From assembly GCF_030295935.1 (NCBI RefSeq), contig NZ_AP027362.1, positions 1,860,001 through 1,924,000 of the forward strand: 64,000 nucleotides of DNA. The letters run 5' to 3'. The notes beneath the pieces were generated by a model. It worked only from the letters and a program-made list of their open reading frames with translations. It made no database searches and had not been told where the DNA came from. This document shows positions 47,979-57,993 of the stretch, piece by piece (position 1 is the first letter of the stretch; the number at the start of each line of letters is the position of its first letter). Made by a program: the position numbers and the translations under genes. This DNA comes from Thalassotalea piscium (lineage in GTDB: Bacteria > Pseudomonadota > Gammaproteobacteria > Enterobacterales > Alteromonadaceae).

Positions 47979-49286
47979 TTACTTGCCCTTATCAAAGCAA
48001 TTGTCTTCATCAAGAACAATAGATATGGCTTTAGCAAGTTGTGCAAGTTCATTAGCTTTAATAATTAGCGGTGGCATTATATAAATAAGCCGACCAAAAG
48101 GGCGGATCCATACACCTAATTCAACGAAACGTTTTTGTATCGTCGCCACATTAACATTTTGTTTAACTTCTACTACACCAATGGTACCTAATACGCGTGT
48201 AGCTTCTACTCTTGAGTGGTTTGCCAGTGGTAGTATCAGTTTAGTTAAGTGTTGCTCTATTTGCGTTACAGTTGTCTGCCAATCACTTGATATTAAGAGA
48301 TCAATGCTAGCATTTGCTACAGCACAGGCTAATGGGTTTCCCATATAAGTTGGGCCATGCATAAAACATCCTGCTTCCCCGTCACTGATCGTATTAGCAA
48401 TGTGCTCAGTAGTTAATGTAGCGGCCAAGGTAAGGTAACCACCAGTTAAAGTTTTTCCTAAACACATAATATCGGGTGATATATCAGCCCAGTTACTTGC
48501 AAACAATTTACCGGTACGGCCTAATCCGGTCGCTATTTCATCGCAAATTAATAAAATATCGTATTGATCACACAACTGCCGGCAGGCTTTTAAATATTCA
48601 GGGTGATAAAAATTCATACCACCAGTACCTTGAACAATGGGCTCTATAATAAACGCTGCAACTTCTGTGTGATGTTGTTCAAATAATAAAGACAGCTCAT
48701 CAATGCAGCTTTCATCCCAATCATTATTAAAGTCGCACTGAGGTTGTGGAGCAAAAATGTTTTTCATCAATACTTTATCAAATATTTGATGCATTCCGGT
48801 TACAGGGTCACATACTGACATTGCCGCAAATGTATCACCATGATAGCCATTTTTAACGGTCATTAAACGATTTTTAGTATTAACCCCTTTACTTTGCCAA
48901 TACTGAAACGCCATTTTTAATGCAACTTCTACGGCAACTGATCCCGAATCACTTAAAAAAACTTTAGTTAGTATTTTAGGCGATATATCAACAAGTTTAC
49001 GGCATAAGTCGATAGCGGGTTGGTGTGTTAATCCACCAAACATTACATGAGAAAATTGCTTGCTTTGAGCTATTAGTGCTTGGTTTAACTTAGGGTGGTT
49101 ATAGCCATGAAGCACCGACCACCATGAAGACATACCATCTATTAAATGCTCGCCACTTGAAAGTTCAATGGTAACGCCACTGGCAGATTTAACATGATAA
49201 GAAGGTAACGGTTTACTCATTGATGTATAAGGGTGCCAAATATGTTGGCGATCAAAGGCTAAATCATCTGTATGTTTATTGGTCAT
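47979..49286 (-). CDS. bioA: Adenosylmethionine-8-amino-7-oxononanoate aminotransferase
   Basis: PLP enzyme (435 aa) that converts KAPA to DAPA using S-adenosylmethionine as amino donor. The N-terminal HIWHPYTSM, LIDGMSSWWSVLHGYNHP, DSGSVAVEVALKMAFQYW, GYHGDTFAAMSVCDP and the PLP lysine in CLGKTLTGGY are typical. The frame extends to 49319, but ATG 49286 is chosen because the longer form would overlap the likely bioB promoter (TTGACA at 49313). bioA is divergent from bioBFCD, the common enterobacterial layout. Confidence 0.95.
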   Translation of the reverse strand: MTNKHTDDLAFDRQHIWHPYTSMSKPLPSYHVKSASGVTIELSSGEHLIDGMSSWWSVLHGYNHPKLNQALIAQSKQFSHVMFGGLTHQPAIDLCRKLVDISPKILTKVFLSDSGSVAVEVALKMAFQYWQSKGVNTKNRLMTVKNGYHGDTFAAMSVCDPVTGMHQIFDKVLMKNIFAPQPQCDFNNDWDESCIDELSLLFEQHHTEVAAFIIEPIVQGTGGMNFYHPEYLKACRQLCDQYDILLICDEIATGLGRTGKLFASNWADISPDIMCLGKTLTGGYLTLAATLTTEHIANTISDGEAGCFMHGPTYMGNPLACAVANASIDLLISSDWQTTVTQIEQHLTKLILPLANHSRVEATRVLGTIGVVEVKQNVNVATIQKRFVELGVWIRPFGRLIYIMPPLIIKANELAQLAKAISIVLDEDNCFDKGK

Positions 49287-49312
49287 TAGTAAACTTAGTT
49301 TGAGAGTGGTTG

Positions 49313-49340
49313 TTGACATATTCGTTGTGATGCATAGACT
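49313..49340 (+). promoter_or_regulatory. Candidate promoter for bioBFCD in the bioA-bioB divergent gap
   Basis: TTGACA (-35) and TAGACT (-10) are separated by 16 bp and lie 48 bp upstream of the bioB ATG. A BirA operator is expected here; AGTAAACT (49288) and AGTTTACT (49350) are inverted but about 60 bp apart, too far for the usual two-armed site. Confidence 0.45.
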
Positions 49341-49387
49341 ACCGCTAAAAGTTTACTTATTCAATTCCATTATTCTAGGTCGTTAAC

Positions 49388-50464
49388 ATGTCTTTAAATG
49401 CCAACAATTCAAAAAATGTTCAATTTCAAGTTCGCCATAACTGGACACAGCAAGAAGTCAACGCACTATTTGACTTACCATTTAATGATTTAATGTTTAA
49501 AGCACAAGTAGCGCATCGTGAAAACTTTAACCCTAATGAAGTTCAAGTAAGCACATTGCTTTCAATAAAAACAGGTGCTTGCCCAGAAGACTGTAAATAT
49601 TGCTCTCAAAGCGCCCGATATAAAACGGACATTGATAAAGAGCGCTTAATGGAGGTTGAAAAAGTCCTTGAAGCGGCACAAAAAGCTAAAGAACAGGGCT
49701 CTACACGTTTTTGTATGGGCGCTGGTTGGAGAAACCCTAAAGCTCGCGACATGCCTTATGTGGTAGAAATGGTAAAAGGGGTAAAGTCTTTAGGACTAGA
49801 AACGTGCATGACATTAGGCATGCTTGATAAAGACCAAGCGAACGAACTACAAGATGCAGGCTTAGATTATTATAACCATAATTTAGACACATCACCTGAG
49901 CATTACAACCAAATTATTACAACGCGGACCTTCCAAGACAGGCTTGACACATTAGCAAACGTGCGAAATTCAGGAATGAAAGTATGCTCAGGCGGTATTG
50001 TAGGTTTAGGGGAAAAAGCCGAAGATAGATCGTCGTTGCTTGCTCAACTTGCTAACTTATCACCACAACCAGAAAGTGTACCAATTAACATGCTTGTTAA
50101 AATTGATGGCACGCCATTAGCTAATGTAGATGACTTAGATTCTTTCGACTTTATCCGCTGTATTGCTGTTGCGCGTATTATGATGCCAAAAAGTCATGTA
50201 AGACTTTCAGCTGGCAGGGAAGCAATGAACGAACAAATGCAAGCAATGTGCTTTCTTGCGGGAGCTAACTCTATCTTTTTTGGCTGCAAGTTATTAACCG
50301 CGGCTAATCCTGAAACTAATGCTGATGTAATGTTATTTAAAAAACTTGGTATAAATACCGAAACCATTAAACACGATATTGATGACGAGCAAGTGCAAGA
50401 AAAATTAACTCATCAGGTGATCAATAACCAACATAGCGATTTATTTTATAACGCTGCGCAGTAA
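49388..50464 (+). CDS. bioB: Biotin synthase
   Basis: Radical SAM enzyme (358 aa) that inserts sulfur into dethiobiotin. The [4Fe-4S] cysteines are C65, C69 and C72 in [11 protein letters not shown]; further conserved segments are [35 protein letters not shown] and RLSAGREAM. First gene of bioB-bioF-bioC-bioD. bioF follows after 7 bp. Confidence 0.97.
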   Translation: MSLNANNSKNVQFQVRHNWTQQEVNALFDLPFNDLMFKAQVAHRENFNPNEVQVSTLLSIKTGACPEDCKYCSQSARYKTDIDKERLMEVEKVLEAAQKAKEQGSTRFCMGAGWRNPKARDMPYVVEMVKGVKSLGLETCMTLGMLDKDQANELQDAGLDYYNHNLDTSPEHYNQIITTRTFQDRLDTLANVRNSGMKVCSGGIVGLGEKAEDRSSLLAQLANLSPQPESVPINMLVKIDGTPLANVDDLDSFDFIRCIAVARIMMPKSHVRLSAGREAMNEQMQAMCFLAGANSIFFGCKLLTAANPETNADVMLFKKLGINTETIKHDIDDEQVQEKLTHQVINNQHSDLFYNAAQ

Positions 50465-50471
50465 TGGCTTG

Positions 50472-51611
50472 ATGAGCTTTAAATTTCTAAAAGAACAAGT
50501 GAGACAGCAACAACATTTGTCGTTGTTTCGTGAGCGTTCTTTAATTACCGCTCAAACAGGCACAGAGATTATTGTCGATGGGGAGAAATATCTAAACTTT
50601 TCATCTAACGATTACCTTGGTTTGAACCAACACAAAGACATTAATAAAGCCTTAATCGAAGGTGTTGATCGCTTTGGGTTATGCGCTAGTGCGTCAAGTC
50701 TAGTCACTGGCTTTAATTATGCTCATCAAGCATTAGAAGAAAAAATATGTCAGTGGTTAAACAAACCTAGATGCTTGTTATATGCCAGTGGTTTTGCCGC
50801 CAACACTGGTGTTATTCAAGCATTAGCTCAAAATAACGTTAAATTTATTTTAGATAAGCTCAGTCATGCTTCATTAATTGACGCTGTTATTAATGATAAA
50901 CAATCTTTTAAACGTTTTGCACATAATAATTATGAACAGTTAGCTAGAATAATGGCAACGCAAAATGATCATAATCAACTTATTATCAGTGAAGGCGTAT
51001 TTAGTATGGATGGAGACAGTGCTGACATTGTACAATTAAATACATTAGCACAAAGGTATAATGCTAAAACTTATATTGATGATGCCCATTCAATTGGTGT
51101 AGTAGGCGATAAAGGTCAAGGCAGTAGCTATTATTGTGAAAGTGACTTAACCATGGCAACTTTTGGTAAAGCCATTGCTACTAATGGTGCTTTTGTCACC
51201 TGTGATGAAGATATGTATCAATTTTTAGTAAATTTTTCTCGTCATTACATATATTCTACAGCAATGTCTCCAGCAGTTGCTTGGGCAACAATTAAGAGTG
51301 TTGAATTGATTCAAAAAGAAACTTGGCGAAGAGAAAAAATAAATCAGTTAAGCCAATTATTTATTAAAATGCTCAACGATAATATAACACTTGTACCAAC
51401 ATCGTCTTCAATTCATGCAATTGTTATTGGTGATGCAGAACAAACATTGATGGCAGCACAAAAACTAAAAAGAAAGGGGATTTGGTTAACACCAATACGT
51501 CCGCCTACAGTACCAACAAACAGTTCTCGGTTACGTGTTACTATTTGTGCTCACCATAATGAGCAAGATATCAAATACTTAGCTCAAAGTATTAATGAGG
51601 TTGTAATTTAA
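50472..51611 (+). CDS. bioF: 8-amino-7-oxononanoate synthase
   Basis: PLP-dependent alpha-oxoamine synthase (379 aa) that condenses pimeloyl-ACP with alanine. SSNDYLGLNQHK, YASGFAANTGVIQAL, DAHSIGVVGDKGQG and the PLP lysine in TFGKAIATNGAF match the family. A TTG one codon upstream is an alternative start, but ATG 50472 is the natural choice. The stop shares a base with the bioC start (TAATG). Confidence 0.95.
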   Translation: MSFKFLKEQVRQQQHLSLFRERSLITAQTGTEIIVDGEKYLNFSSNDYLGLNQHKDINKALIEGVDRFGLCASASSLVTGFNYAHQALEEKICQWLNKPRCLLYASGFAANTGVIQALAQNNVKFILDKLSHASLIDAVINDKQSFKRFAHNNYEQLARIMATQNDHNQLIISEGVFSMDGDSADIVQLNTLAQRYNAKTYIDDAHSIGVVGDKGQGSSYYCESDLTMATFGKAIATNGAFVTCDEDMYQFLVNFSRHYIYSTAMSPAVAWATIKSVELIQKETWRREKINQLSQLFIKMLNDNITLVPTSSSIHAIVIGDAEQTLMAAQKLKRKGIWLTPIRPPTVPTNSSRLRVTICAHHNEQDIKYLAQSINEVVI

Positions 51612-52396
51612 TGCCCGATGTAAAAAACCGAATAAAAATAGCGCGTTCATTCGGTGATGCTAGCAAGTCTTATGATATTTCTGCGAGGCTACAACGCTTC
51701 ACTGGCAAACATTTACTACCTTGGTTACCAGAAAAGCAAAATATCACTGTGTTAGATTTAGGGTGTGGAACAGGATATTTTTCTGATTTGTTAGCAACTC
51801 GGTATGAGCGTGTTGTAGGCACCGATATCTCATTTAAAATGCTAAAGTATGCAAAAGAAAGTAGAAAATATAATATACGCTGGGCTCAAGGTGACGCTTT
51901 CAAACTTCCATACCAAACCGGGAGTATAGATGTTGTTTATTCCAATTTAATGATCCAATGGTGCGAGCCTATTGATAAAGCGTTGCAAGAAGTAATGCGT
52001 ATTTTAAAGCCTGGTGGGTTATTTGTTGTATCAACGCTAATTGACGGGACTTTACAAGAATTAAAAGCATCATGGGCCCAAGTTGATAACGACAAACACG
52101 TTATTGATTTTCATACAGAAGATGAACTTAACCAACTATTTAATATAGGGGCAGCAAATAAAGTAAAACATCTAAGTAAAGATATTGTTTTAGAGTATGA
52201 AAGTGTTAAACACTTAGCTATCGAATTAAAAGGGCTTGGTGCTAATCAAGTCCCTAAAAAATTAAGTAAAGGACTCGCTGGTAAAGAAAAGTGGAAGAAA
52301 ATGATCGAAAGTTATCAGAATTTTCAAGAGCCTAGCGGTATTTATCCTGCAACGTATAGTGTTTATTCAGCTTTAATTATTAAGACATCATCATGA
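51611..52396 (+). CDS. bioC: Malonyl-ACP O-methyltransferase
   Basis: SAM-dependent methyltransferase (261 aa) that masks malonyl-ACP as its methyl ester, so that fatty-acid synthesis can make the pimeloyl chain. Motif I is VLDLGCGTGYF (~47-57), followed by VVGTDISFKML and NLMIQWCEPIDKALQEVMRILKPGG (in pieces). The N-terminal RIKIARSFGDASKSYDISARLQ is the BioC start. It overlaps bioF by one base and bioD by four. The methyl-ester hydrolase (BioH or equivalent) is not in this window. Confidence 0.94.
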   Translation: MPDVKNRIKIARSFGDASKSYDISARLQRFTGKHLLPWLPEKQNITVLDLGCGTGYFSDLLATRYERVVGTDISFKMLKYAKESRKYNIRWAQGDAFKLPYQTGSIDVVYSNLMIQWCEPIDKALQEVMRILKPGGLFVVSTLIDGTLQELKASWAQVDNDKHVIDFHTEDELNQLFNIGAANKVKHLSKDIVLEYESVKHLAIELKGLGANQVPKKLSKGLAGKEKWKKMIESYQNFQEPSGIYPATYSVYSALIIKTSS

Positions 52397-53064
52397 AAAA
52401 CTACTTTATTACTGCAACAGACACAGATGCAGGTAAAACTCACTTTGCCAGAGCGTTCATCCGTGCATTAGTATTATCTAACCAAAAAGTAGCGGCGTAT
52501 AAACCTATATCTGCAGGTTGTTATTGGCAAGGTAAACAATTGATCAATGAAGATGCTCGTCTTTTACTAGCTGAAGTAAATTGTGATCAAACCATTAATC
52601 AGGTAAATCCAATTGCCTTTGAAGCACCTATAGCACCTCATATTGCAGCACAAAATAAACATATTAAGTTATCTGTAGCAGATTGTGTGATCGGGTATCA
52701 ACTAGTTGAGCAGTCAGGGGCAGACATCATTGTTACGGAAGGTGCAGGAGGTTGGCGTTTACCTTTGGGTAACAACCAATTTTTATCTTCATTTGCCATA
52801 AAAACTAATCAAGATGTTATTTTAGTCATCAATATGAAGTTAGGTTGTTTAAACCATGCTTTGCTAACCTATGAAGCCATTAAAAATGACCAACTTAATT
52901 GTGTAGGTTGGGTTGCTAACTGTCAGCAGCCAATGTCATATTTAACCGATAATATCAATGAGTTGATGGCATTACTTCCGGCTCCCTTACTCGCTACTTT
53001 TGTAGAAAATGAGAGCATTGAATCAGCAGCAAAGAAAATAAACCTTTCTCTGCTGCCGCAATAA
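52393..53064 (+). CDS. bioD: Dethiobiotin synthetase
   Basis: ATP-dependent carboxylase (223 aa) that closes the ureido ring of dethiobiotin. The P-loop TDTDAGKTHFARA (~7-19), YKPISAGCYW (~36) and VTEGAGGWRLPLG (~114) are typical. It overlaps bioC by ATGA, completing the operon. No terminator hairpin with a T run was found; a small inverted-repeat sequence follows 5 bp after the stop. Confidence 0.95.
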   Translation: MKNYFITATDTDAGKTHFARAFIRALVLSNQKVAAYKPISAGCYWQGKQLINEDARLLLAEVNCDQTINQVNPIAFEAPIAPHIAAQNKHIKLSVADCVIGYQLVEQSGADIIVTEGAGGWRLPLGNNQFLSSFAIKTNQDVILVINMKLGCLNHALLTYEAIKNDQLNCVGWVANCQQPMSYLTDNINELMALLPAPLLATFVENESIESAAKKINLSLLPQ

Positions 53065-53069
53065 AGCTG

Positions 53070-53117
53070 ATACCAATTTGTTTCAGAAAGTAGTCACTTC
53101 TTTATACGAAATGGTAT
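53070..53117. repeat. Short inverted repeat resembling family A ends
   Basis: ATACCAATTTGTTTC faces GAAATGGTAT about 48 bp apart between bioD and pepE (convergent genes). The arms resemble the two ends of family A joined with most of the interior missing. It has no T run, so it is not an obvious terminator. Confidence 0.45.
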
Positions 53118-53126
53118 TACTGTATA

Positions 53127-53834
53127 TTAATTAAAAGTTAACGTATCGCCAGCCTTAAACGTTAACTTTTTGCCTGCTTTAAATATATACCCATCATTTT
53201 CACCAATTAATGTGACTTTATCATCCACACACTTAAGTGCTGTGCCTTCCACAATACCAATGATAGTTGTTGTTGGAGATACCACCATAAACTCTTTTAA
53301 ACGCTGCTCTCTAGTTTCACCGTTGAACCCTGGCGGATTAAAGTCAGTGTAATGAGGGTTTAATTGAAAATTAACTAAGCTCAGTGCGTTAAAACTTTTC
53401 GGCTCTACAATTGGCATATCATTTGTTGTTTTGATTGATAATCCTGCAACGTTTGACCCTGCACTCCAACCAATATAAGGGGTACCTTGACCAATTTTAG
53501 TGCTAATGGCTGTGAGTAAATCATTGTCATAAAGTAATTCTAACAATCTGAAAGTATTTCCTCCGCCAATCACAATAGCTTCAGCAGACATTATCGCTTC
53601 AACGGGATCAGTATATTGATGAATACTCGTCACATTAATTTCTATTGACGATAGGGCATTAGTCACCATCTCAGTATATTGGTCATTCGATACTGTGACG
53701 CCCGCGTAGGGTATAAATAAAATCGCTCTTACATCTCCCAAATGAGATTTGATCATAGTTAATGCATGGGTTAAATAATCAGTATTTCCAACACGAGAGC
53801 TACTTAGCAATAATAAATTTTTCGTTGATGACAT
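53127..53834 (-). CDS. pepE: Peptidase E (alpha-aspartyl dipeptidase)
   Basis: Cytoplasmic S51-family serine peptidase (235 aa) that cleaves Asp-X dipeptides. The nucleophilic serine is in GWSAGSNVAG, the catalytic His is in the LNPHYTDFNPP region, and IVIGGGNTFRLL precedes. Length matches E. coli PepE (229 aa). It starts 15 bp downstream of the hicB stop on the same strand, so the two may be co-transcribed and PepE expression could respond to HicB autoregulation. Confidence 0.92.
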   Translation of the reverse strand: MSSTKNLLLLSSSRVGNTDYLTHALTMIKSHLGDVRAILFIPYAGVTVSNDQYTEMVTNALSSIEINVTSIHQYTDPVEAIMSAEAIVIGGGNTFRLLELLYDNDLLTAISTKIGQGTPYIGWSAGSNVAGLSIKTTNDMPIVEPKSFNALSLVNFQLNPHYTDFNPPGFNGETREQRLKEFMVVSPTTTIIGIVEGTALKCVDDKVTLIGENDGYIFKAGKKLTFKAGDTLTFN

Positions 53835-53849
53835 TTTAAAACCTCTGTT

Positions 53850-54260
53850 CTAGTTTGTTCTATTTTTATTTAGCAATTCAATACAAGCTGTTGCAATAAA
53901 GCCTGAGCGGGTTTTATAGTCTGCACTTTTACTTACCCGATCATCAATTCGATTAATTAACAGCTCAGGTAAAGTAACATTAATCTTATGACTTTTTCCC
54001 AAGTAGGGAACAATATCAAAATCTATTACCGCCCAGATAACATTGGGTTGATTTGCCATTAACGAATCAATTGAAGAAGCATGCGGAATATTTTCACCAT
54101 ACTCAGCCAAAATACTTAAATGGTTGGCAATCACCTCAGTAATACCGTCCATCACTACTTCAATTGAATGACCTTTTAACTTACAGCCAGGTAAGTCGGG
54201 CACAGTTAGTTCAAAGTTATCATCACTGATTAACTTAATTATTTTCACAGGGTACTTCAT
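53850..54260 (-). CDS. HicB-family antitoxin-like protein without a HicA partner
   Basis: 136 aa from ATG 54260, which has a strong GGAGG site; an in-frame start 20 codons earlier lacks one. The N-terminal HicB fold (~1-60) shows YPVKIIKLISDDNFELTVPDLPGC and a partial RNase-H-like topology. The C-terminal segment (~92-130, HKINVTLPELLINRIDDRV...GFIATACIELL) is a ribbon-helix-helix DNA-binding domain. In HicAB systems this protein neutralises the HicA mRNase and represses the operon. No HicA-like gene is found upstream or downstream, so this is an orphan. A phased repeat array precedes it. Confidence 0.85.
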   Translation of the reverse strand: MKYPVKIIKLISDDNFELTVPDLPGCKLKGHSIEVVMDGITEVIANHLSILAEYGENIPHASSIDSLMANQPNVIWAVIDFDIVPYLGKSHKINVTLPELLINRIDDRVSKSADYKTRSGFIATACIELLNKNRTN

Positions 54261-54291
54261 AAAACCTCCAATTATCAGCCCTTGTAAGTAT

Positions 54292-54406
54292 AACTCTAAC
54301 AACCCTGCGTACGCAATCATATAATAACCCTGACAACCCTTTCATTAGATATTGCGGTAACTCCAGTAACTCTAGGTTTGGGGTTGATGGCAACCCTAAT
54401 AACTCT
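54292..54406. promoter_or_regulatory. Array of four phased direct repeats upstream of hicB
   Basis: 15-bp repeats at 54292, 54326, 54359 and 54392 (offsets 34, 33, 33): AACTCTAACAACCCT, AACCCTGACAACCCT, AACTCCAGTAACTCT, AACCCTAATAACTCT. Consensus AACYCTRAYAACYCT, i.e. two AACYCT hexamers with 9-bp repeat length. The array begins 32 bp upstream of the hicB start and covers the expected promoter. An inverted fifth copy lies at 54545-54559. It is the right kind of site for a ribbon-helix-helix repressor, but binding is inferred. Confidence 0.65.
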
Positions 54407-54544
54407 GATTTGATGAGTGTGTAATTGGTCACTATTTAAATTAATCACTATAAACAGTAAAGAGAAATTAAATTAGTTAATAAATTTATAAATAAATAAT
54501 GTCTTTAGGCGCAAGGTGTGTATTACAACTGAGTAGTTGAATTA

Positions 54545-54559
54545 AGGGTTGTTAGGGTT
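54545..54559. repeat. Inverted fifth copy of the hicB-upstream repeat
   Basis: AGGGTTGTTAGGGTT is the exact inverse of AACCCTAACAACCCT, the idealised repeat, 139 bp beyond the direct array. The rest of 54407-54772 shows no gene. Confidence 0.55.
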
Positions 54560-54772
54560 GTTTATAAGGGGAAAGGTAGTAGGAATTTATATAACAGGCT
54601 TTTAGAACAGAGGTTGTCTTTTAACAGAATAAGCGGTTATTGTTGCGGTTATAGGTATTTACTCTTGCATTATCTTACTATCAGGATCTTTGGTGGCAAG
54701 GCACAACTTACAAAACATGGAAAGGACCTAGAATCTAAAACTTTATTTAGGATGGGTCATAAGTTATAAATA

Positions 54773-54800
54773 AAAAAACTCAGCAAATGCTGAGCTTTTT
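54773..54800 (-). terminator. Terminator downstream of the RND pump gene
   Basis: CTCAGCAAATGCTGAG hairpin with a T run on the minus strand, 60 bp after the acrB stop. Confidence 0.85.
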
Positions 54801-54858
54801 AGCGTTACTTCACAAAATCATCAAAGGCGCTTTATCGGTTGCGGTATAGTAAACTACT

Positions 54859-57800
54859 TTATTTCATCTTAGCTGAATTGTTAGCCAGCTTTTCAGAAAG
54901 CTTATAAACGACAACAAAGAATAATGGAACAAAGAAAATAGCCAAAACGGTAGCTGAAAACATTCCACCAAAAACCCCCGTACCAATCGCGTTTTGGCTG
55001 CCTGAGCCTGCTCCTGTACTTAATACTAAGGGGGTTACACCCAACATAAACGCGAGCGATGTCATTATAATTGGTCGTAAGCGTAGTCGAGCGGCTTCAA
55101 TAGTTGACTCTATTAAGGTTTTCTTACCAACGTTTTCTTCATATAAGGTGCGCGCGAATTCAATAATTAAAATAGCGTTTTTAGCGGCTAAACCAATCGT
55201 TGTTAATAAACCAACCTGGAAATAAACATCGTTAGATAAGCCTCTAGCAAGTGCAAACGACAATGCACCTAAAACACCAAGCGGTACAACCATCATTACT
55301 GAGAACGGAATACTCCAGCTTTCATACAACGCGGCTAAACATAAAAACACCGCTAGAATTGACAGAGCATAAAGCATAGGGGCTTGTGAACCCGACTCTT
55401 TCTCTTGTAATGACATGCCTGACCATTCAAAACCAATACCGTTAGGCAAGCTTGATGCGATTTCTTCCATTGCTTGCATAGCGTCACCTGTGCTCAATCC
55501 TGGTGCTGCTTGTCCTAATACTTGCACAGAAGAAACACCGTTATAACGTTCAAGTTTAGACGGACCATAAATCCATCGAGTGGTACTAAACGCAGTAAAT
55601 GGCACCATTTCACCTTTATTATTGCGAACATACCAATATTTAAGATCGTCAGGCATCATTCTGTAGGGTGCATCAGCTTGTACATAAACACGTTTTATAC
55701 GGCCATTATCAACAAAGTCGTTAACGTAATTAGAAGCCCATGCTGTAGAGAAGGTTTGGTTAATATCAGCAAGTGATATACCTAAAGCCATTGCCTTTTG
55801 TTGGTCAACGTCAATTTTAAATTGAGCTGTGTCTTCTTGACCATTAGGACGAACACCTACTAAACGTGGATCTTGTGCTGCCATGCCTAGTAATTGATTA
55901 CGTGCATTAATTAATGCTTCATGTCCTAGGCCAGACATATCTTGTAGTTGAAAATCAAAACCAGATGAGTTCCCAAGTTCACGAATAGCAGGGGGGACAA
56001 AAGCAAATGCAATGGCATCTTTATATTGTGAAAACACTCCCATAGCTCTCGCCGCAATCGCTTTAACATTTTGCTCTGGTTTACTACGCTCTTCCCAATC
56101 TTTCAGTTTAACAAACACTAAGCCAGAGTTTTGTCCACGGCCACTAAAACTAAAGCCAATAACGGTGAAAATTGACTCAACGTTTTCAGCTTCATCTTCT
56201 AAATAAAACTTTTCTATTTTATTCATCACTTCAGAAGATCGCTCTTGGCTAGCACCTTGAGGTAATATTACTTGCGTAAACATCGTACCTTGGTCTTCAT
56301 CAGGTAAGAATGAAGTGGGTAAACGACTAAACAAAAAGATCAAACCTATAACTAATAAGCCGTAAATCAACATATAACGAACTGTTTGCGTCAGTATTTT
56401 ACCAAGCACTGTTTGATAACGTTTAGTTGAACGATCCATAAGGTTATTGAACCATGCGAAAAAGCCTTTTTCAGGTTTTTTATGTTGATCTACAGGTTTT
56501 AACATTGTGGCACACAGCGCTGGCGTTAAAATTAATGCAACGACTACTGAAAGTAACATTGATGATACAACGGTAATAGAAAACTGTCGGTATATAACAC
56601 CGGTTGAACCACCAAAAAAGGCCATGGGCACAAACACTGCTGACAATACTAATCCAATACCAATTAGCGCGCTGGTAATTTGTTTCATAGATTTTCGCGT
56701 TGCTTCTTTCGGTGATAAATTATCTTCATGCATTACGCGTTCTACGTTTTCAACAACAACAATAGCGTCATCCACTAATAAACCAATTGAAAGTACCATG
56801 CCAAACATTGTTAAGGTGTTAATTGAATAACCAAACATCCATAAAATAGCAAAAGTGCCTAATAAAACTACTGGAACAGCAATGGTTGGAATTAAGGTTG
56901 CACGAAAATTTTGTAAAAATAAGTACATTACTAGAAACACTAAAATAACGGCTTCTATTAATGTATAAACAACACCTTCAATAGACAATTCAACAAAAGG
57001 CGTTGTGTCGTATGGAAACACGACTTCTATTCCATCAGGAACCAAACCACTTAATTCATCCATACGCTTGCGAATTGCGGCTGCTGTTTCAAGTGCATTT
57101 GAGCCTGATGCCAGTGAAATACCTAACCCTGCAGATGTATGATTATTAAATTCTGTTAATAATTGGTAACTTTCGCCACCTAACTCAACACGAGCGACAT
57201 CTTTTACTCTAATTGTTGAACCATCAGGATTAACTTTTACTAATATATTTCCAAACTCTTCGGCCGTTTTTAAGCCAGTTTCAACAATAATACTGGCATT
57301 AATTTGCTGTCCTTTTATCGCAGGTGCACCACCAAGCTCGCCCGCTGCAATTTGTGCATTTTGACTTTTTATTGCATTAGTAATATCGCTACTTGTAACG
57401 CTATGCTGAGTCATTTTAACGGGGTTTAGCCAAATACGCATTGCGTACTGAGAGCCGAAGAACTGAACATCACCAACACCATTTACACGACTAATTTGAT
57501 CACGAATATTTGCTGCAATAAAGTCTGAAATATCATAACGGGTAGTATCTTCATCGGTCGAATAAAAACCGATAACCATTAAAAATCCAGAGCTAGATTT
57601 AGCGACCCTGATTCCATTTTGTTGAACTTGTTGCGGCAATAGCGGCATTGCTGTTTGTAGTTTGTTTTGTACTTGAACTTGCGCTGTATCTGGATCAGTA
57701 CCCGCAGTAAATGTTAACGTGATGTTTGCATTACCGCTAGAGTCAGATGAAGAGCTAATATATTGAACGTTATCAATACCTGTTAAGCTTTGTTCAATTA

Positions 57801-57990
57801 CTTGAACAACCGTATCTTGAACGACTTCACTTGAAGCACCTGAGTAATTTGCAGAAACAGAAACAGAAGGGGGAGCAACGTCAGGGTATTGAGCAATAGG
57901 TAATTGGTTAATAGAGAGTAAACCCGCCAACATGATCATTATTGCAATAACCCATGCAAGAATAGGGCGGTCTATAAAAATTTTAGCCAT
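54859..57990 (-). CDS. acrB: RND multidrug efflux transporter, AcrB/MexB type (HAE-1)
   Basis: Inner-membrane proton-driven pump of 1043 aa, the usual length for the HAE-1 family. It starts [17 protein letters not shown] and has twelve membrane segments and two large periplasmic loops. The proton-relay aspartates are in [18 protein letters not shown] (about 407-408), and the relay lysine is in [14 protein letters not shown] (~940). It ends at [16 protein letters not shown]. acrA lies 3 bp upstream. No outer-membrane TolC-type gene is present, so the pump must use one encoded elsewhere. Confidence 0.94.
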   Translation of the reverse strand: MAKIFIDRPILAWVIAIMIMLAGLLSINQLPIAQYPDVAPPSVSVSANYSGASSEVVQDTVVQVIEQSLTGIDNVQYISSSSDSSGNANITLTFTAGTDPDTAQVQVQNKLQTAMPLLPQQVQQNGIRVAKSSSGFLMVIGFYSTDEDTTRYDISDFIAANIRDQISRVNGVGDVQFFGSQYAMRIWLNPVKMTQHSVTSSDITNAIKSQNAQIAAGELGGAPAIKGQQINASIIVETGLKTAEEFGNILVKVNPDGSTIRVKDVARVELGGESYQLLTEFNNHTSAGLGISLASGSNALETAAAIRKRMDELSGLVPDGIEVVFPYDTTPFVELSIEGVVYTLIEAVILVFLVMYLFLQNFRATLIPTIAVPVVLLGTFAILWMFGYSINTLTMFGMVLSIGLLVDDAIVVVENVERVMHEDNLSPKEATRKSMKQITSALIGIGLVLSAVFVPMAFFGGSTGVIYRQFSITVVSSMLLSVVVALILTPALCATMLKPVDQHKKPEKGFFAWFNNLMDRSTKRYQTVLGKILTQTVRYMLIYGLLVIGLIFLFSRLPTSFLPDEDQGTMFTQVILPQGASQERSSEVMNKIEKFYLEDEAENVESIFTVIGFSFSGRGQNSGLVFVKLKDWEERSKPEQNVKAIAARAMGVFSQYKDAIAFAFVPPAIRELGNSSGFDFQLQDMSGLGHEALINARNQLLGMAAQDPRLVGVRPNGQEDTAQFKIDVDQQKAMALGISLADINQTFSTAWASNYVNDFVDNGRIKRVYVQADAPYRMMPDDLKYWYVRNNKGEMVPFTAFSTTRWIYGPSKLERYNGVSSVQVLGQAAPGLSTGDAMQAMEEIASSLPNGIGFEWSGMSLQEKESGSQAPMLYALSILAVFLCLAALYESWSIPFSVMMVVPLGVLGALSFALARGLSNDVYFQVGLLTTIGLAAKNAILIIEFARTLYEENVGKKTLIESTIEAARLRLRPIIMTSLAFMLGVTPLVLSTGAGSGSQNAIGTGVFGGMFSATVLAIFFVPLFFVVVYKLSEKLANNSAKMK

Positions 57991-57993
57991 TCG

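Noticed and set aside
49287-49387. BirA operator between bioA and bioB
   Set aside because: The two GTAAAC/GTTTAC-like half-sites are about 60 bp apart, not the usual spacing, and no better pair was seen.
54235-54432. Open frame of 65 codons upstream of hicB as a possible HicA toxin
   Set aside because: It has no HicA features (no GSHH-type motif); its Leu/Val-rich sequence is produced by the repeat array, and it overlaps the start of hicB.
54292-54559. CRISPR-like or integron attC-like reading of the AACCCT repeats
   Set aside because: Repeats are only 15 bp with about 18-bp spacers, no cas or integrase gene is near, and no attC core pairing was found.
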